Source of the DNA: Bacillota bacterium
GTDB lineage: Bacteria; Bacillota; Clostridia; Lachnospirales; Lachnospiraceae
DNA: 64,000 bases
NCBI GenBank assembly: GCA_023390555.1
Contig: JAEWCQ010000044.1
Span: 1 to 64,000, forward strand
Direction of reading: 5' to 3'
Part shown: one piece after another, positions 16,378 through 25,200 of the stretch
Position numbering within the stretch: position 1 is the stretch's first letter
Layout of the letters: each line of letters begins with the position of its first letter
The notes under the pieces: model-generated
Seen by the model: the letters and a program-made list of their open reading frames with translations, nothing else
The model's database searches: none
What the model was told of the DNA's origin: nothing
Made by a program: the position numbers and the translations under genes

Positions 16378-17217
16378 CTAACTTATTTTTATTTTCTGCC
16401 CTGCATAAATCTTGTTTGCATCTGCAATGCCATTAAGACTTGTCAACTTGCTCACTGTTGTGCTGTACTGCTTTGCGATCTTGCTCAGTGTCTCCCCGGA
16501 TTTGACGGTATGTACCGTTGCTGTGGATGCTGCCGCTGTCTGTGCCGCCCCGGTGCTTCTAATATCTCCATCATTGCACCACCCAACCGCTACACCGTTA
16601 CGATCCAGACGGTATGGGTTGTTTGCGTTGGTATCAAGCACCTTTCCTATCGTGACATTGGTCAGTGTTTTGATAATTGCTTTCCCGATCTGGTCCGTGG
16701 AACTTGCATAGTAGGACGATACCGTGACCGTCTCGCCGGCCTTATGCGCATGAGATACGGTGCTTTTTACTTCTGCGGTCTGTACATTTGCCGCGGACGC
16801 TACCGGAGTGTTAAAGAGTTTTACCTCTGCTGCTCTCCGTTTTACAAGTCCGTCAAGTTTTTCCCCGGCGGCATTACAGTACAACGGCATAGCTGCTGCG
16901 ATCTGCTCAACCGGCCTGTTATTAACAGTCACCTTTTTCAAATTCCCCGGGCCAAGATTAAAGGCAAAAGAGATTAATGCATCACGCTGGTTGTCGTTAA
17001 AATTCCGGCCAAGCGCGTCCACGTAACCAGCAAATTTCTGACAGTCCTCTTTTAGCAGCAGCTCCGCCTGCGCCTGTGTAATCTTCTGCCCGGCCGTTAC
17101 CCCGGCGGTATGTCCATAACCAATCGTCTGCACTCCTGCTGCATCCAGGTACGCTTCCAGTTTGCATCCCTCAAACTTTTTGATTAGTGCCAGTCCAGCA
17201 CTTCCGATCTCTTTCAT
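16378..17217 (-). CDS. Phage endolysin, GH24 (T4 lysozyme-like) with LysM domain
   Basis: 279 residues. The N-terminal GH24 muramidase domain has the catalytic triad Glu16, Asp25, Thr31 with the same spacing as T4 lysozyme Glu11/Asp20/Thr26 (KKFEGCKLEAYLD, TIGYGHT). The C-terminal 45 residues (VHTVKSGETLSKIAKQYS onward) form a LysM peptidoglycan-binding module. The middle 90 residues may be another wall-binding segment that I do not recognise. It hydrolyses host peptidoglycan at lysis, after holin action. The start is 1 nt from the holin stop, so the two are co-translated. A terminator follows. Confidence 0.95.
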   Translation of the reverse strand: MKEIGSAGLALIKKFEGCKLEAYLDAAGVQTIGYGHTAGVTAGQKITQAQAELLLKEDCQKFAGYVDALGRNFNDNQRDALISFAFNLGPGNLKKVTVNNRPVEQIAAAMPLYCNAAGEKLDGLVKRRAAEVKLFNTPVASAANVQTAEVKSTVSHAHKAGETVTVSSYYASSTDQIGKAIIKTLTNVTIGKVLDTNANNPYRLDRNGVAVGWCNDGDIRSTGAAQTAAASTATVHTVKSGETLSKIAKQYSTTVSKLTSLNGIADANKIYAGQKIKIS

Positions 17218-17218
17218 G

Positions 17219-17641
17219 CTATTTTCCCTCGCTTTCCGCTTTTGTCGTCAAGACATCGATTGCCTTTATAATAGGTTTCGGCAATGTAATACCCATAAGT
17301 CCGGCATTTTCCGTAATACTGATACCCTCGTTTGCTATAAATCCTATGATTACCGCATCCCGGATGTAATTTGTCCCTATCATCAGATCCAGCCGGTAGG
17401 CCACAAGTACAATTAACAATGACATTCCTTTTCTGCACAAACCTTTCCAGCCTACTCTTGACTGCAGTGCACCGCTCTCGGTCTTTTTGCTGTTTTTGAA
17501 TACTCCAGCAACGATAAATCCGGAGAAGTAATCAACTCCCATAAAAATCATTAATGTAACCATCCCTGTGTCCCATCCGCCGAATGCGGAAGCAATTGCA
17601 CTTCCTACGATTCCGACTATTGTGCATATTAACTCTTTCAT
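17219..17641 (-). CDS. Phage holin (phage holin 4/Cph1-type, toxin-secretion holin family)
   Basis: 140 residues with three to four hydrophobic helices. The motif GWDTGMVTLMIFMGVDYFSGFIVA followed by KGLCRKGMSLLIVLVAYRLD and a VIIGFIANEGISITENAGLMG segment is characteristic of the phage holin 4 family in Firmicutes. It permeabilises the membrane to release the endolysin encoded immediately downstream. The ATG is preceded by GGAAAGG. Confidence 0.93.
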   Translation of the reverse strand: MKELICTIVGIVGSAIASAFGGWDTGMVTLMIFMGVDYFSGFIVAGVFKNSKKTESGALQSRVGWKGLCRKGMSLLIVLVAYRLDLMIGTNYIRDAVIIGFIANEGISITENAGLMGITLPKPIIKAIDVLTTKAESEGK

Positions 17642-17680
17642 TTCTTTCGCCTTTCCTTTCCTAATTAAAAAGCGGCAGCA

Positions 17681-20600
17681 CTATGCCACCGCCATTTTCA
17701 ATGTTTCAATTTCAAATTGTAAGTTATAGACCAGATTCTCCAGATCCCTGATTCGCTGTTCCTGGTTGTCAACCCTCAATATTGTCTGCTGAATCATATG
17801 TGTATCAAGTGCTATAAGATTCTGGTAATTCATTTTGAGCATATCGTTGGTTACATACTTTTGTTCCTCCGCAGAGAGCTCCCCATCTTCTACTACAACC
17901 AGCTCCTGCTCATTCCAGTCGATTCCATGTTTTTCAAATGCCCGAACCGTGTCCTGCGCATAAAATCCCCACTGTACTAATGGTTGTCTAGTCTTAGCGT
18001 TATATAAACCATCATGATACTTAAAAGCAATTGGCTTTAATTCCATAAACATTTCTTCATAAATAGACATATCGCTTACATAATCCTTAAGTCTTTTGTC
18101 AGAAGTAGTGGTAGTCGCAAAGTAAGTTGTCGTGGAACCGCCCTTCCAAACATTTCCGGCAGTATAAATCAGAGTATCGTATGAACTTGTTCCTAATGCC
18201 GTTGCATTATCGTGTCCGGTTGCACTGTACTGGCGCAGAATCCATGAACCAGTCGTACTGCATCTCAATCCGTAGGCGTTATTAAAAAATAAATTTGAAG
18301 ATATTATATCAACAGTGCCATAAATATCTAACGTATTTTCAATCGTCGAAGGAAGTGCACAATAAAAAAATGAATTACTACCACTACCATTGGCTGCAGA
18401 AAATTTCAGAACATCGTTTACAATTAAACTAAACTCAGCACCTCTGACCTCTGCTTGGTAGGTGGTAGATCCGTTTGTAGTCGTAAACTTTGCAAGGTCC
18501 GGAGCAATGTCAGCCGTAAATCCCGAAAATGAACTATGTAAGGAACCATATGTACTATCAGTGCTAATAGACCAAGGCCCTATTGTCCCGGAGTCTGCCG
18601 CTATGGTCCCCTGTATATTTGCTCCATAACAGGTCAGTACCCCTTCTTTTATATCTGTATATGCCGTAGGATTCTTATAAGCTCTTATAGCGTCAGTTCC
18701 CAAATAAATACCTTGCGTTGTAGATGCGCTCGAACTTGTTCCCTTGTATATTGCATTTGTGCCAATGGTAAATCCGCCTATTGTTCCAGAAGCAGCTGTA
18801 ATTGTTCCCGCTATGTTGGCTCCTGCACAAGACAATATGCCATTTTTGATATGTGTATATGCGGAACCTGAAGCATATGCTCGAATCGCGTCCGTTCCTA
18901 GATAAATTCCGCCCACTGTAGACGTTGCGCTATCAGTACCGTTGAATATCGCTATTGCTCCGATTGTAAATCCTCCGATGGTTGCCCCCAGTGCATTCAG
19001 GTCATCCACTAAAATATTTGTTGCGGTAATCCTGTTTGCTCCAATCAAACCCGTGGATACTAGGTCTGTGACGTCAATCTCGTGCGACGTGATGCTCTGT
19101 GCCACGATCCGGTCTGCCGTGATAGTACGCGGCGTGATGATTTCTCCATTAAGTGTATTGACGCTGGCCGCCTGAAGCGCACCGGATATACTATTGAGCT
19201 CGTAAACAATACTATTTTCTGTCCCGCGGAATACCAGACGATCCACCGACAGCGTTCCGGCCGTAATATCATCTGCATATAAATTCACCCCTGTGAGCAC
19301 ATCCGTTGCCACTACTTCAGTTCCAACCACCCGATCGGCAATGATTCCCTGTGAAACCATCAGATCCTGAAGAAATCCAGTCACAATATTTGCCACATTT
19401 ACATTTGCCATTGTCAACTGAGCATAGTGCGCTTCCAGGTATTCCGTGGTAATATTATTCGCGGCAAAATTATTAACTCTCTCTTCCAGTGCTGATATAT
19501 TGTCTGCTTCCACCGTCGTATATTTTGCATAGCTGCCATACGTTGTATTTGCATGCAGCTCTGTAATATAGCTTAAAACAGAATCTTCTCTCCCAACCAC
19601 GGACAAATTTGTGATTGTGCTCCCTGTAACGATTTCCGTGCCGATTACCGCGTATGGTGTGCCGAATTCCGTTTTGGCATAAATATAATTTGCCTTGAAA
19701 TCGTCCACGTCTTCCGCTATATAACGCTCCAATCCTATAATTTGAGTTACATCGATAGAGTCAACTGTTGATCCATTTACCGTCCCATTGTCCGTTGTGA
19801 TATTATCAATACATTCGGCCGCTGCAAATAGCTTTTTCTGCATTTCTTCGAAGGACAGTACGGTGTTTGATATTTCGCATGTATTCTTTTCCGGATTGTT
19901 CAGGTATTCCGTCATCTTTGTAATACGCTGCTTCTCATTGATCCCGTCCTCGTTTGATATCACAGTGATCGTATCTCCAACCGAATAGGACAATATGTTA
20001 TACTCTTGCTTAATTTTTGCAAGGTCGATTACTTTTGCGCTCAGGCTCCGCTTCGGCTTTGATATCTCATTGAGTTTATATTCAGCGTCATCCTTTAATG
20101 CTTGCGCATCCGTGTAGTTCGTATCTTCCCATATGATCGTCTTTTTCTTCTTGGAATACTGATAATTTTCCAGATAGTCTTTCCCATCATTTGCGTCCTC
20201 GATGGTTAATCCGTCCGCCCCGATTGGTTTTATTACGGTTGCATAGTCGTAAGTATCTCCGGAGTCCTGTAGCTCTTTCAGGTTCAGTCCATTGATAAAA
20301 TACGCGCCTTTGTCTGCACCGACCGCTTCTTTTAAATAAACGATTTTATTAATTGTGTCGTATTCCAGTTCGCAAGTATAGGCTTCCAGTATTTTCTCCA
20401 GAATTTTCAGCGAATTTGTTTTCTTGAGGCTGATATTTCTCAGTTTTGACTCTGGCACCGTAGAAATACAGCTCCACCCTGTATCTGTCAGGGCGTAGTT
20501 TGCTGCCTGAATAGCTGTCTGATCTGTAATGGACCATTCCATCCATACTCGTCCCTCTATATTCTCTAAATTCAGGTTTGCGATAATATTCCGGTATCCA

Positions 20601-20809
20601 TTTGATCCTTTTGAATTTTCTTTCACCACGAATTCTGCGGTGTCTGTCCGGATGTAATACTCATGTGGTATCTTCAGGCTATTTTTTTGATGCCATGAAA
20701 AAGAGAGCTTCTTATCTCCGCCGGATAATTCACTCTCAATCTTTGCATCTTTGCAGTTTTTTAATCCTCCGACGAGGGTATGCTCTAAATCATATAATTT
20801 TAAAATCAT
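17681..20809 (-). CDS. Tail-tip/fibre protein with S74 intramolecular chaperone
   Basis: 1042 residues. The N-terminal 330 residues resemble the Prophage_tail (tail endopeptidase-like, Tal) baseplate domain. Then come beta-rich repeats with paired segments (IGGFTIGAIAIFNGT and IGGFTIGTNAIYKGT, each followed by GIYLGTDAIRAY). The C-terminal 130 residues carry a peptidase S74 domain with the Ser-Asp motif TSDKRLKDYVSD and the later LKPIAFKYHDG. S74 domains trimerise the fibre and cut themselves off before the Ser. The protein is probably the receptor-binding or tail-spike component. It ends with a coiled coil. Confidence 0.88.
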   Translation of the reverse strand: MILKLYDLEHTLVGGLKNCKDAKIESELSGGDKKLSFSWHQKNSLKIPHEYYIRTDTAEFVVKENSKGSNGYRNIIANLNLENIEGRVWMEWSITDQTAIQAANYALTDTGWSCISTVPESKLRNISLKKTNSLKILEKILEAYTCELEYDTINKIVYLKEAVGADKGAYFINGLNLKELQDSGDTYDYATVIKPIGADGLTIEDANDGKDYLENYQYSKKKKTIIWEDTNYTDAQALKDDAEYKLNEISKPKRSLSAKVIDLAKIKQEYNILSYSVGDTITVISNEDGINEKQRITKMTEYLNNPEKNTCEISNTVLSFEEMQKKLFAAAECIDNITTDNGTVNGSTVDSIDVTQIIGLERYIAEDVDDFKANYIYAKTEFGTPYAVIGTEIVTGSTITNLSVVGREDSVLSYITELHANTTYGSYAKYTTVEADNISALEERVNNFAANNITTEYLEAHYAQLTMANVNVANIVTGFLQDLMVSQGIIADRVVGTEVVATDVLTGVNLYADDITAGTLSVDRLVFRGTENSIVYELNSISGALQAASVNTLNGEIITPRTITADRIVAQSITSHEIDVTDLVSTGLIGANRITATNILVDDLNALGATIGGFTIGAIAIFNGTDSATSTVGGIYLGTDAIRAYASGSAYTHIKNGILSCAGANIAGTITAASGTIGGFTIGTNAIYKGTSSSASTTQGIYLGTDAIRAYKNPTAYTDIKEGVLTCYGANIQGTIAADSGTIGPWSISTDSTYGSLHSSFSGFTADIAPDLAKFTTTNGSTTYQAEVRGAEFSLIVNDVLKFSAANGSGSNSFFYCALPSTIENTLDIYGTVDIISSNLFFNNAYGLRCSTTGSWILRQYSATGHDNATALGTSSYDTLIYTAGNVWKGGSTTTYFATTTTSDKRLKDYVSDMSIYEEMFMELKPIAFKYHDGLYNAKTRQPLVQWGFYAQDTVRAFEKHGIDWNEQELVVVEDGELSAEEQKYVTNDMLKMNYQNLIALDTHMIQQTILRVDNQEQRIRDLENLVYNLQFEIETLKMAVA

Positions 20810-20827
20810 GATACCCTCTCCTTCCCT

Positions 20828-21250
20828 TTAGTAAGCGACCATGAAGTCCATGGCAAGGAGATCGGCGGCCGTTGGATTGTCGTACTTCTCATTTTCTTTC
20901 AGCATATCATATGATACCGTCTGAATCTCAATTTCCAGATCTGCCTCGTCCAGCTCCTTGCATGCTTCCCCAAATGCTTTCTCGTTTTCTGCATTTTCAA
21001 ATACATAGTAAATTTTCTTCTGGACTTCTTTTTGCTCCGGGTTTCCGTCTTTATGTTTTACATACTTTTCGACCAGAGACTTTACAGCCTCATCTCTTAT
21101 CTCCACATTCTCCTGAAGCACTTTCTGATTTTTCACGATTGCCAGTGTCACGTCTCCGGCAAATATCTTTTTTTCCCGGATGACCGCCGCAAGTTCAAGG
21201 TAATGCGATACAACTTCATTCATTTTCATTTTCTGCAATTTTTTCTCCAT
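20828..21250 (-). CDS. Phage tail-module protein of unknown function (DUF1617-like)
   Basis: 140 residues, mostly helical and acidic (KMNEVVSHYLELAAVIREKK, later ENAENEKAFGEACKELDEADLEIEI). The length, charge and position between tail proteins resemble DUF1617-type phage proteins. It lies 17 nt upstream of the tail fibre gene. The assignment is weak. Confidence 0.6.
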   Translation of the reverse strand: MEKKLQKMKMNEVVSHYLELAAVIREKKIFAGDVTLAIVKNQKVLQENVEIRDEAVKSLVEKYVKHKDGNPEQKEVQKKIYYVFENAENEKAFGEACKELDEADLEIEIQTVSYDMLKENEKYDNPTAADLLAMDFMVAY

Positions 21251-21254
21251 TTTT

Positions 21255-21479
21255 TTACACCTCCATCATGGACTTTACGTAATCTTCGAAACCTTTTGCA
21301 TCTGTATCCACGGATTCTGTGTTTGCAAGGTATACCCCTTTGTCCTGTATTGTTTTTGTTATGCTGATACTTCCCTTTTCTCCGATCGTCGCATTCATCG
21401 TCATGGCGACTGTCTCCTTCCCATCGACCGCAATTTTACTGTTTCCGGTTATTGTGATTGATTGCGTTGTGCTCAACAT
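21255..21479 (-). CDS. Small phage tail-module protein
   Basis: 74 residues, Thr/Ser/Ile-rich and probably beta-stranded (TQSITITGNSKIAVDG, TMNATIGEKGSISITKTI). It has a strong ribosome site (AAAAAGGAGG). It is located between the Dit-like gene and the tail fibre genes. I do not recognise a family. Confidence 0.6.
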   Translation of the reverse strand: MLSTTQSITITGNSKIAVDGKETVAMTMNATIGEKGSISITKTIQDKGVYLANTESVDTDAKGFEDYVKSMMEV

Positions 21480-21496
21480 GTTTTTTCCTCCTTTTT

Positions 21497-22210
21497 TTAT
21501 AAAAATCTTGGTTTATAGGTTACTTTCAGCGTCACATCCTGATTGACTGTGATATTATTTATCCCTGGCAACAGGCTCGGCAGATCCCACAATTCTACTT
21601 TCGCAAATTTGTTTGCACCAGCTTCTGTAATCAGCCCCGTTTCACCATTTAATATAACTGTCTTATTCATTGTCAGCTCTTTTACAATCACCGGCTTATC
21701 TGCCCCCGTCAAGGTATCCCGGACGATTCCGGTTATCGTAACAGATACAAGGCCAATGAGTGGCGTTATTTCAATTACGGCCGGTGTTTCCAGATTCCCC
21801 TCGTTTGTGATGGTCAGATCTCTTGCAGATGTAGCGACTGTTACTGCGCTTCCGTATTCGTACCCGACCAGTTCCATGGTAGCCTTGTGCCAGCGTTTTA
21901 GGCAAGTTTCTGCCTGCTCCGCATTTTTTAAATACATATAATAGCTATGGTCGAACCCGTCCAGTTTTATTACACTTGGTTGCAGCATGCTTGCAATTAG
22001 GTTACTCGCTGCTTTCCATATCTCCTGTCTTGTACTACCCCGGATCATCACGGTCACTTTTAATGTTTTAAACCCTGTGATGGTCTTTAGCATAAACGGT
22101 GTGATTGTCCCCTCGATCCATTCACTTTCATTACTCAGTTCAGCGAATTCTTGAGACACATTCCATTGCTGTGCACCGTATGCAGCAATATCAATTCCAT
22201 TGACAGTCAT
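21497..22210 (-). CDS. Distal tail protein (Dit-like)
   Basis: 237 residues. The N-terminus MTVNGIDIAAYGAQQWNVSQ and the beta-rich layout, directly after the tape measure gene and before the tail-tip protein, fit the distal tail (siphovirus Dit) family that forms the hub joining tail tube and baseplate. The motif KTLKVTVMIRGSTRQEIWKA and a following SMLQPSVIKLDGFDHSYYMY are similar to other clostridial Dit proteins. The assignment rests on gene order plus these patterns. Confidence 0.8.
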   Translation of the reverse strand: MTVNGIDIAAYGAQQWNVSQEFAELSNESEWIEGTITPFMLKTITGFKTLKVTVMIRGSTRQEIWKAASNLIASMLQPSVIKLDGFDHSYYMYLKNAEQAETCLKRWHKATMELVGYEYGSAVTVATSARDLTITNEGNLETPAVIEITPLIGLVSVTITGIVRDTLTGADKPVIVKELTMNKTVILNGETGLITEAGANKFAKVELWDLPSLLPGINNITVNQDVTLKVTYKPRFL

Positions 22211-22226
22211 TCAAATCCTCCTCCCA

Positions 22227-25200
22227 TCACCTTATTCGCTTTGTTTTCTTTGCAAAGTCACTACTGATTCCTGCGCTCAATTCTCCCACTAGTGCTCCGT
22301 TATCCATTACCATTTGCATGTTTCCGATGCTTTCAAATCCGCTTTGCATGACAGACACCATTTGTTGGAACATAGAGGCCAATCCCGAATTGTCTACCGT
22401 TGCATTTACCTGTTGCACCGGTGCAACTGAGAGCAAATTGTTCAGCGGAGCCATACCCACGCTGCTATTTACCGATGCTGCATATGCGCTCAAAGTCGCT
22501 TGTTGCTGTGCGATCTTTTCCTTTTGCTGTGCGAGCAGCTGCTCAATCATTGCCGTTCCGGCCGAATTTACGTTTTTGGATTCTTCATCGATTCCCTCTG
22601 TCACGCCGGCTCCGATCTGAACCCCTACCTCTTTTTTGAATAATCTGGATGGAGAGTGGATGTCTGCGGCTGTCTGAATCGCTTTTTTTAATGCTGCAAC
22701 CATATCCTTTGCAGAAGAATTAATTTTCTTTTTATTTGTTAATCCGTCCAGGATTCCCTGCAATGTGTTATCACCAATTGTTTTTCCCGCATCTTCCAAT
22801 TTACCGAGCTGTTTTGATACCGTCGTATTTACTTTTTTCAAATCCGCCGTTGTTGATTTCTTTGTGGCTCCGTTTTTTATTCCTGCAATGAGGCTTGCCA
22901 CTGCATCCTCTCCGATTGTAGTTGCTTTATTTGCAAGGTTCTTTAACGGTGTTTCTATCGTTTCATTCAGTTCCGCAACCGCCGCTGTATAGGTTTCTTT
23001 GTATGCGTCCAGTTCGGCCTGTGCTGATTCTTTTAATGCCGCTATCTTTGACTCTGTTTCAGATTTTAAAGCTGCATTGTCCTTCACCGCCTGCGATTCT
23101 GACAGTGATTTTTTCTGTTCCCAGAGGGTTTCATATTGTTTCAGCTCTTCGTCTGTTAGCTGATTTAATGCATGGATAGAAGCGGATGCCTCCGGTCCCA
23201 TCTCTGATAATTCGTCGAGAAGGTCCTGAGACAGTACGTTTTTATTTCCCAGCTTCGACAGCTGCTGCTCCCAATCCGCGTAACCTGCGACCTGCGTTTT
23301 TAAGTTGTACAGAAGAGTCTGCCCGGACGATGATTTACTCTCGAATTCGTCAAATAACCCAAAACTGGAATAGATGCTGTCTGATCTGCTCTTTACCGCA
23401 TCGTTGTATGTATCTGTAAGGTCTTGAATATCGTCCGTCAGCTTTTCATTCACTTCTTTGCAGTTTTCATAATATTCATCGTTCAAATCTTCCAGCTTAT
23501 CGTTATATTCTTCTTTTGCTTCGTAGTATTTCTGATCTGCTTCGATTCGTTCTGCGGTACCCGCTTTAAATTTCTTTCTGACGATATCCCAATACTGTAC
23601 TTCAGCCTTCGCAGATACGTTGTAATAAGTCTTATATGCATCCAACGCCCCACCGGACAAAGCATACTCCTTATTGGATGCGACTGTTTCAGCGGCTTCC
23701 GCTTTTGCCTGTGCCTTGACCTCTTTTAATTTCTTTGTCGCATCTATATATCCTTGTGTCCCCTTTTTCATCTGGCTTTGTACCATCGACCAAAAGTATT
23801 CTTCTTGTTGTAAAGAGACGTTGTGCAATACACTGTAGTTATCAAAGTATTTGTTTGCCGCCGAATAAATATCGCTGTAGTAATCTTCTGCCGACTTGAT
23901 CTGCTGTTCTCCATTACTCCCGGTTGTGTAGTTCGATACGTCAAAGGTAGTTTGCATTTTCTCCGTCATTTTCTTTTCGAAGTAATCAATATTTGTGACC
24001 TTTTCCAATGCTTTTTTATAGGCTTCGGTTCCCTTTTTCGTTGTTGCCGCAACCTTATTCCAGAAGTATTTTTCATCATCCAGGCTGACAACATGGCTTT
24101 TTTTATAGGCTGTGAGCCATGAGGATGCAGATTTGTAGACATCGTCTGCAAGTGCCTTGGAATTTTTGATTGCAGTTCCCTTTTTCGCCGCAATCCCAAA
24201 GGCTACACCATTTGAAATCTGTGCTCCCACCTTGTCCCGGAATACTCTGGACGGCGAATGTATATCAAGTTCTTCCTGTGCAGTATCTAAAATCAGTCCG
24301 CACACCGTCGCCATGGATGCCATTGCCGTTCTTCCCTCTTCTGTGATTCCGGCTGCTATTCCGCGCGTGATCATGACGCCAATTGCCTCATTATACAGTT
24401 TGGACGGGGAATGTATGTTGTTTTTTTTCTTGGAAAACGCAAGTGTATCATCAAAGAACGTGTTGAGTGTTGCAATCACTCCTGCTTTTCCGTCTGACAA
24501 TCCATTTGAAAGCCCTGCTGCCATATTTGTACCAATGTTGTGAAAATCTCCTGCAGCTGTGACTCCCTGGGCTTTAGCGATATCAAAAATTCCTTTGCTC
24601 GCCGTTTCAACTGATCCGGATTCCGAGGTCATTCCTTCTCCTTGTGCCTTTGCCTGATCTTTTCCGGATTGCTTTGAAGTCTCTTTTGCGTTCTTTTGCC
24701 AGTTCGCTATGTTTGTATCAACCTGGCTTAATGCTGTTGTCTGATCGAGTCCATTCGCAAGCGCATCACTAAAGCTCTGCCCGATCAGGCTCGCTGACTT
24801 CTCTGCATCTTCTCCCATTGATGAAAATATAGTCGTGTTCTGTTTTTTTAGATCTTCCGCACTCATTCCGAGGGTTGTGCTGGCTTTTGCCATGTTTTCA
24901 GACAACGGTCCCTCTAAATCCATTGCTTCCGTCCACCGTTGGCAGATTTGCGTAAAAAGAGGCGTATTGTTATCAAGCGCATCTGTGAGAGATTGCACCA
25001 TGTTCGCGCTTTCCGGCCCCATCTCTGCCAGATAGTCGTAAAATTCCTGCGTCATTCCCTCTCCAGCTGCATCTCCGAGCTTTTTCATATTGTCGGACCA
25101 GTTGCTCACACCTTCTATTTGTGATTCCAGATTTTTTGATACATCCTCCGCCGTTATCTCTGTGCCACCGTTAAATTTATCAAATGCTGTAACGGTATTC

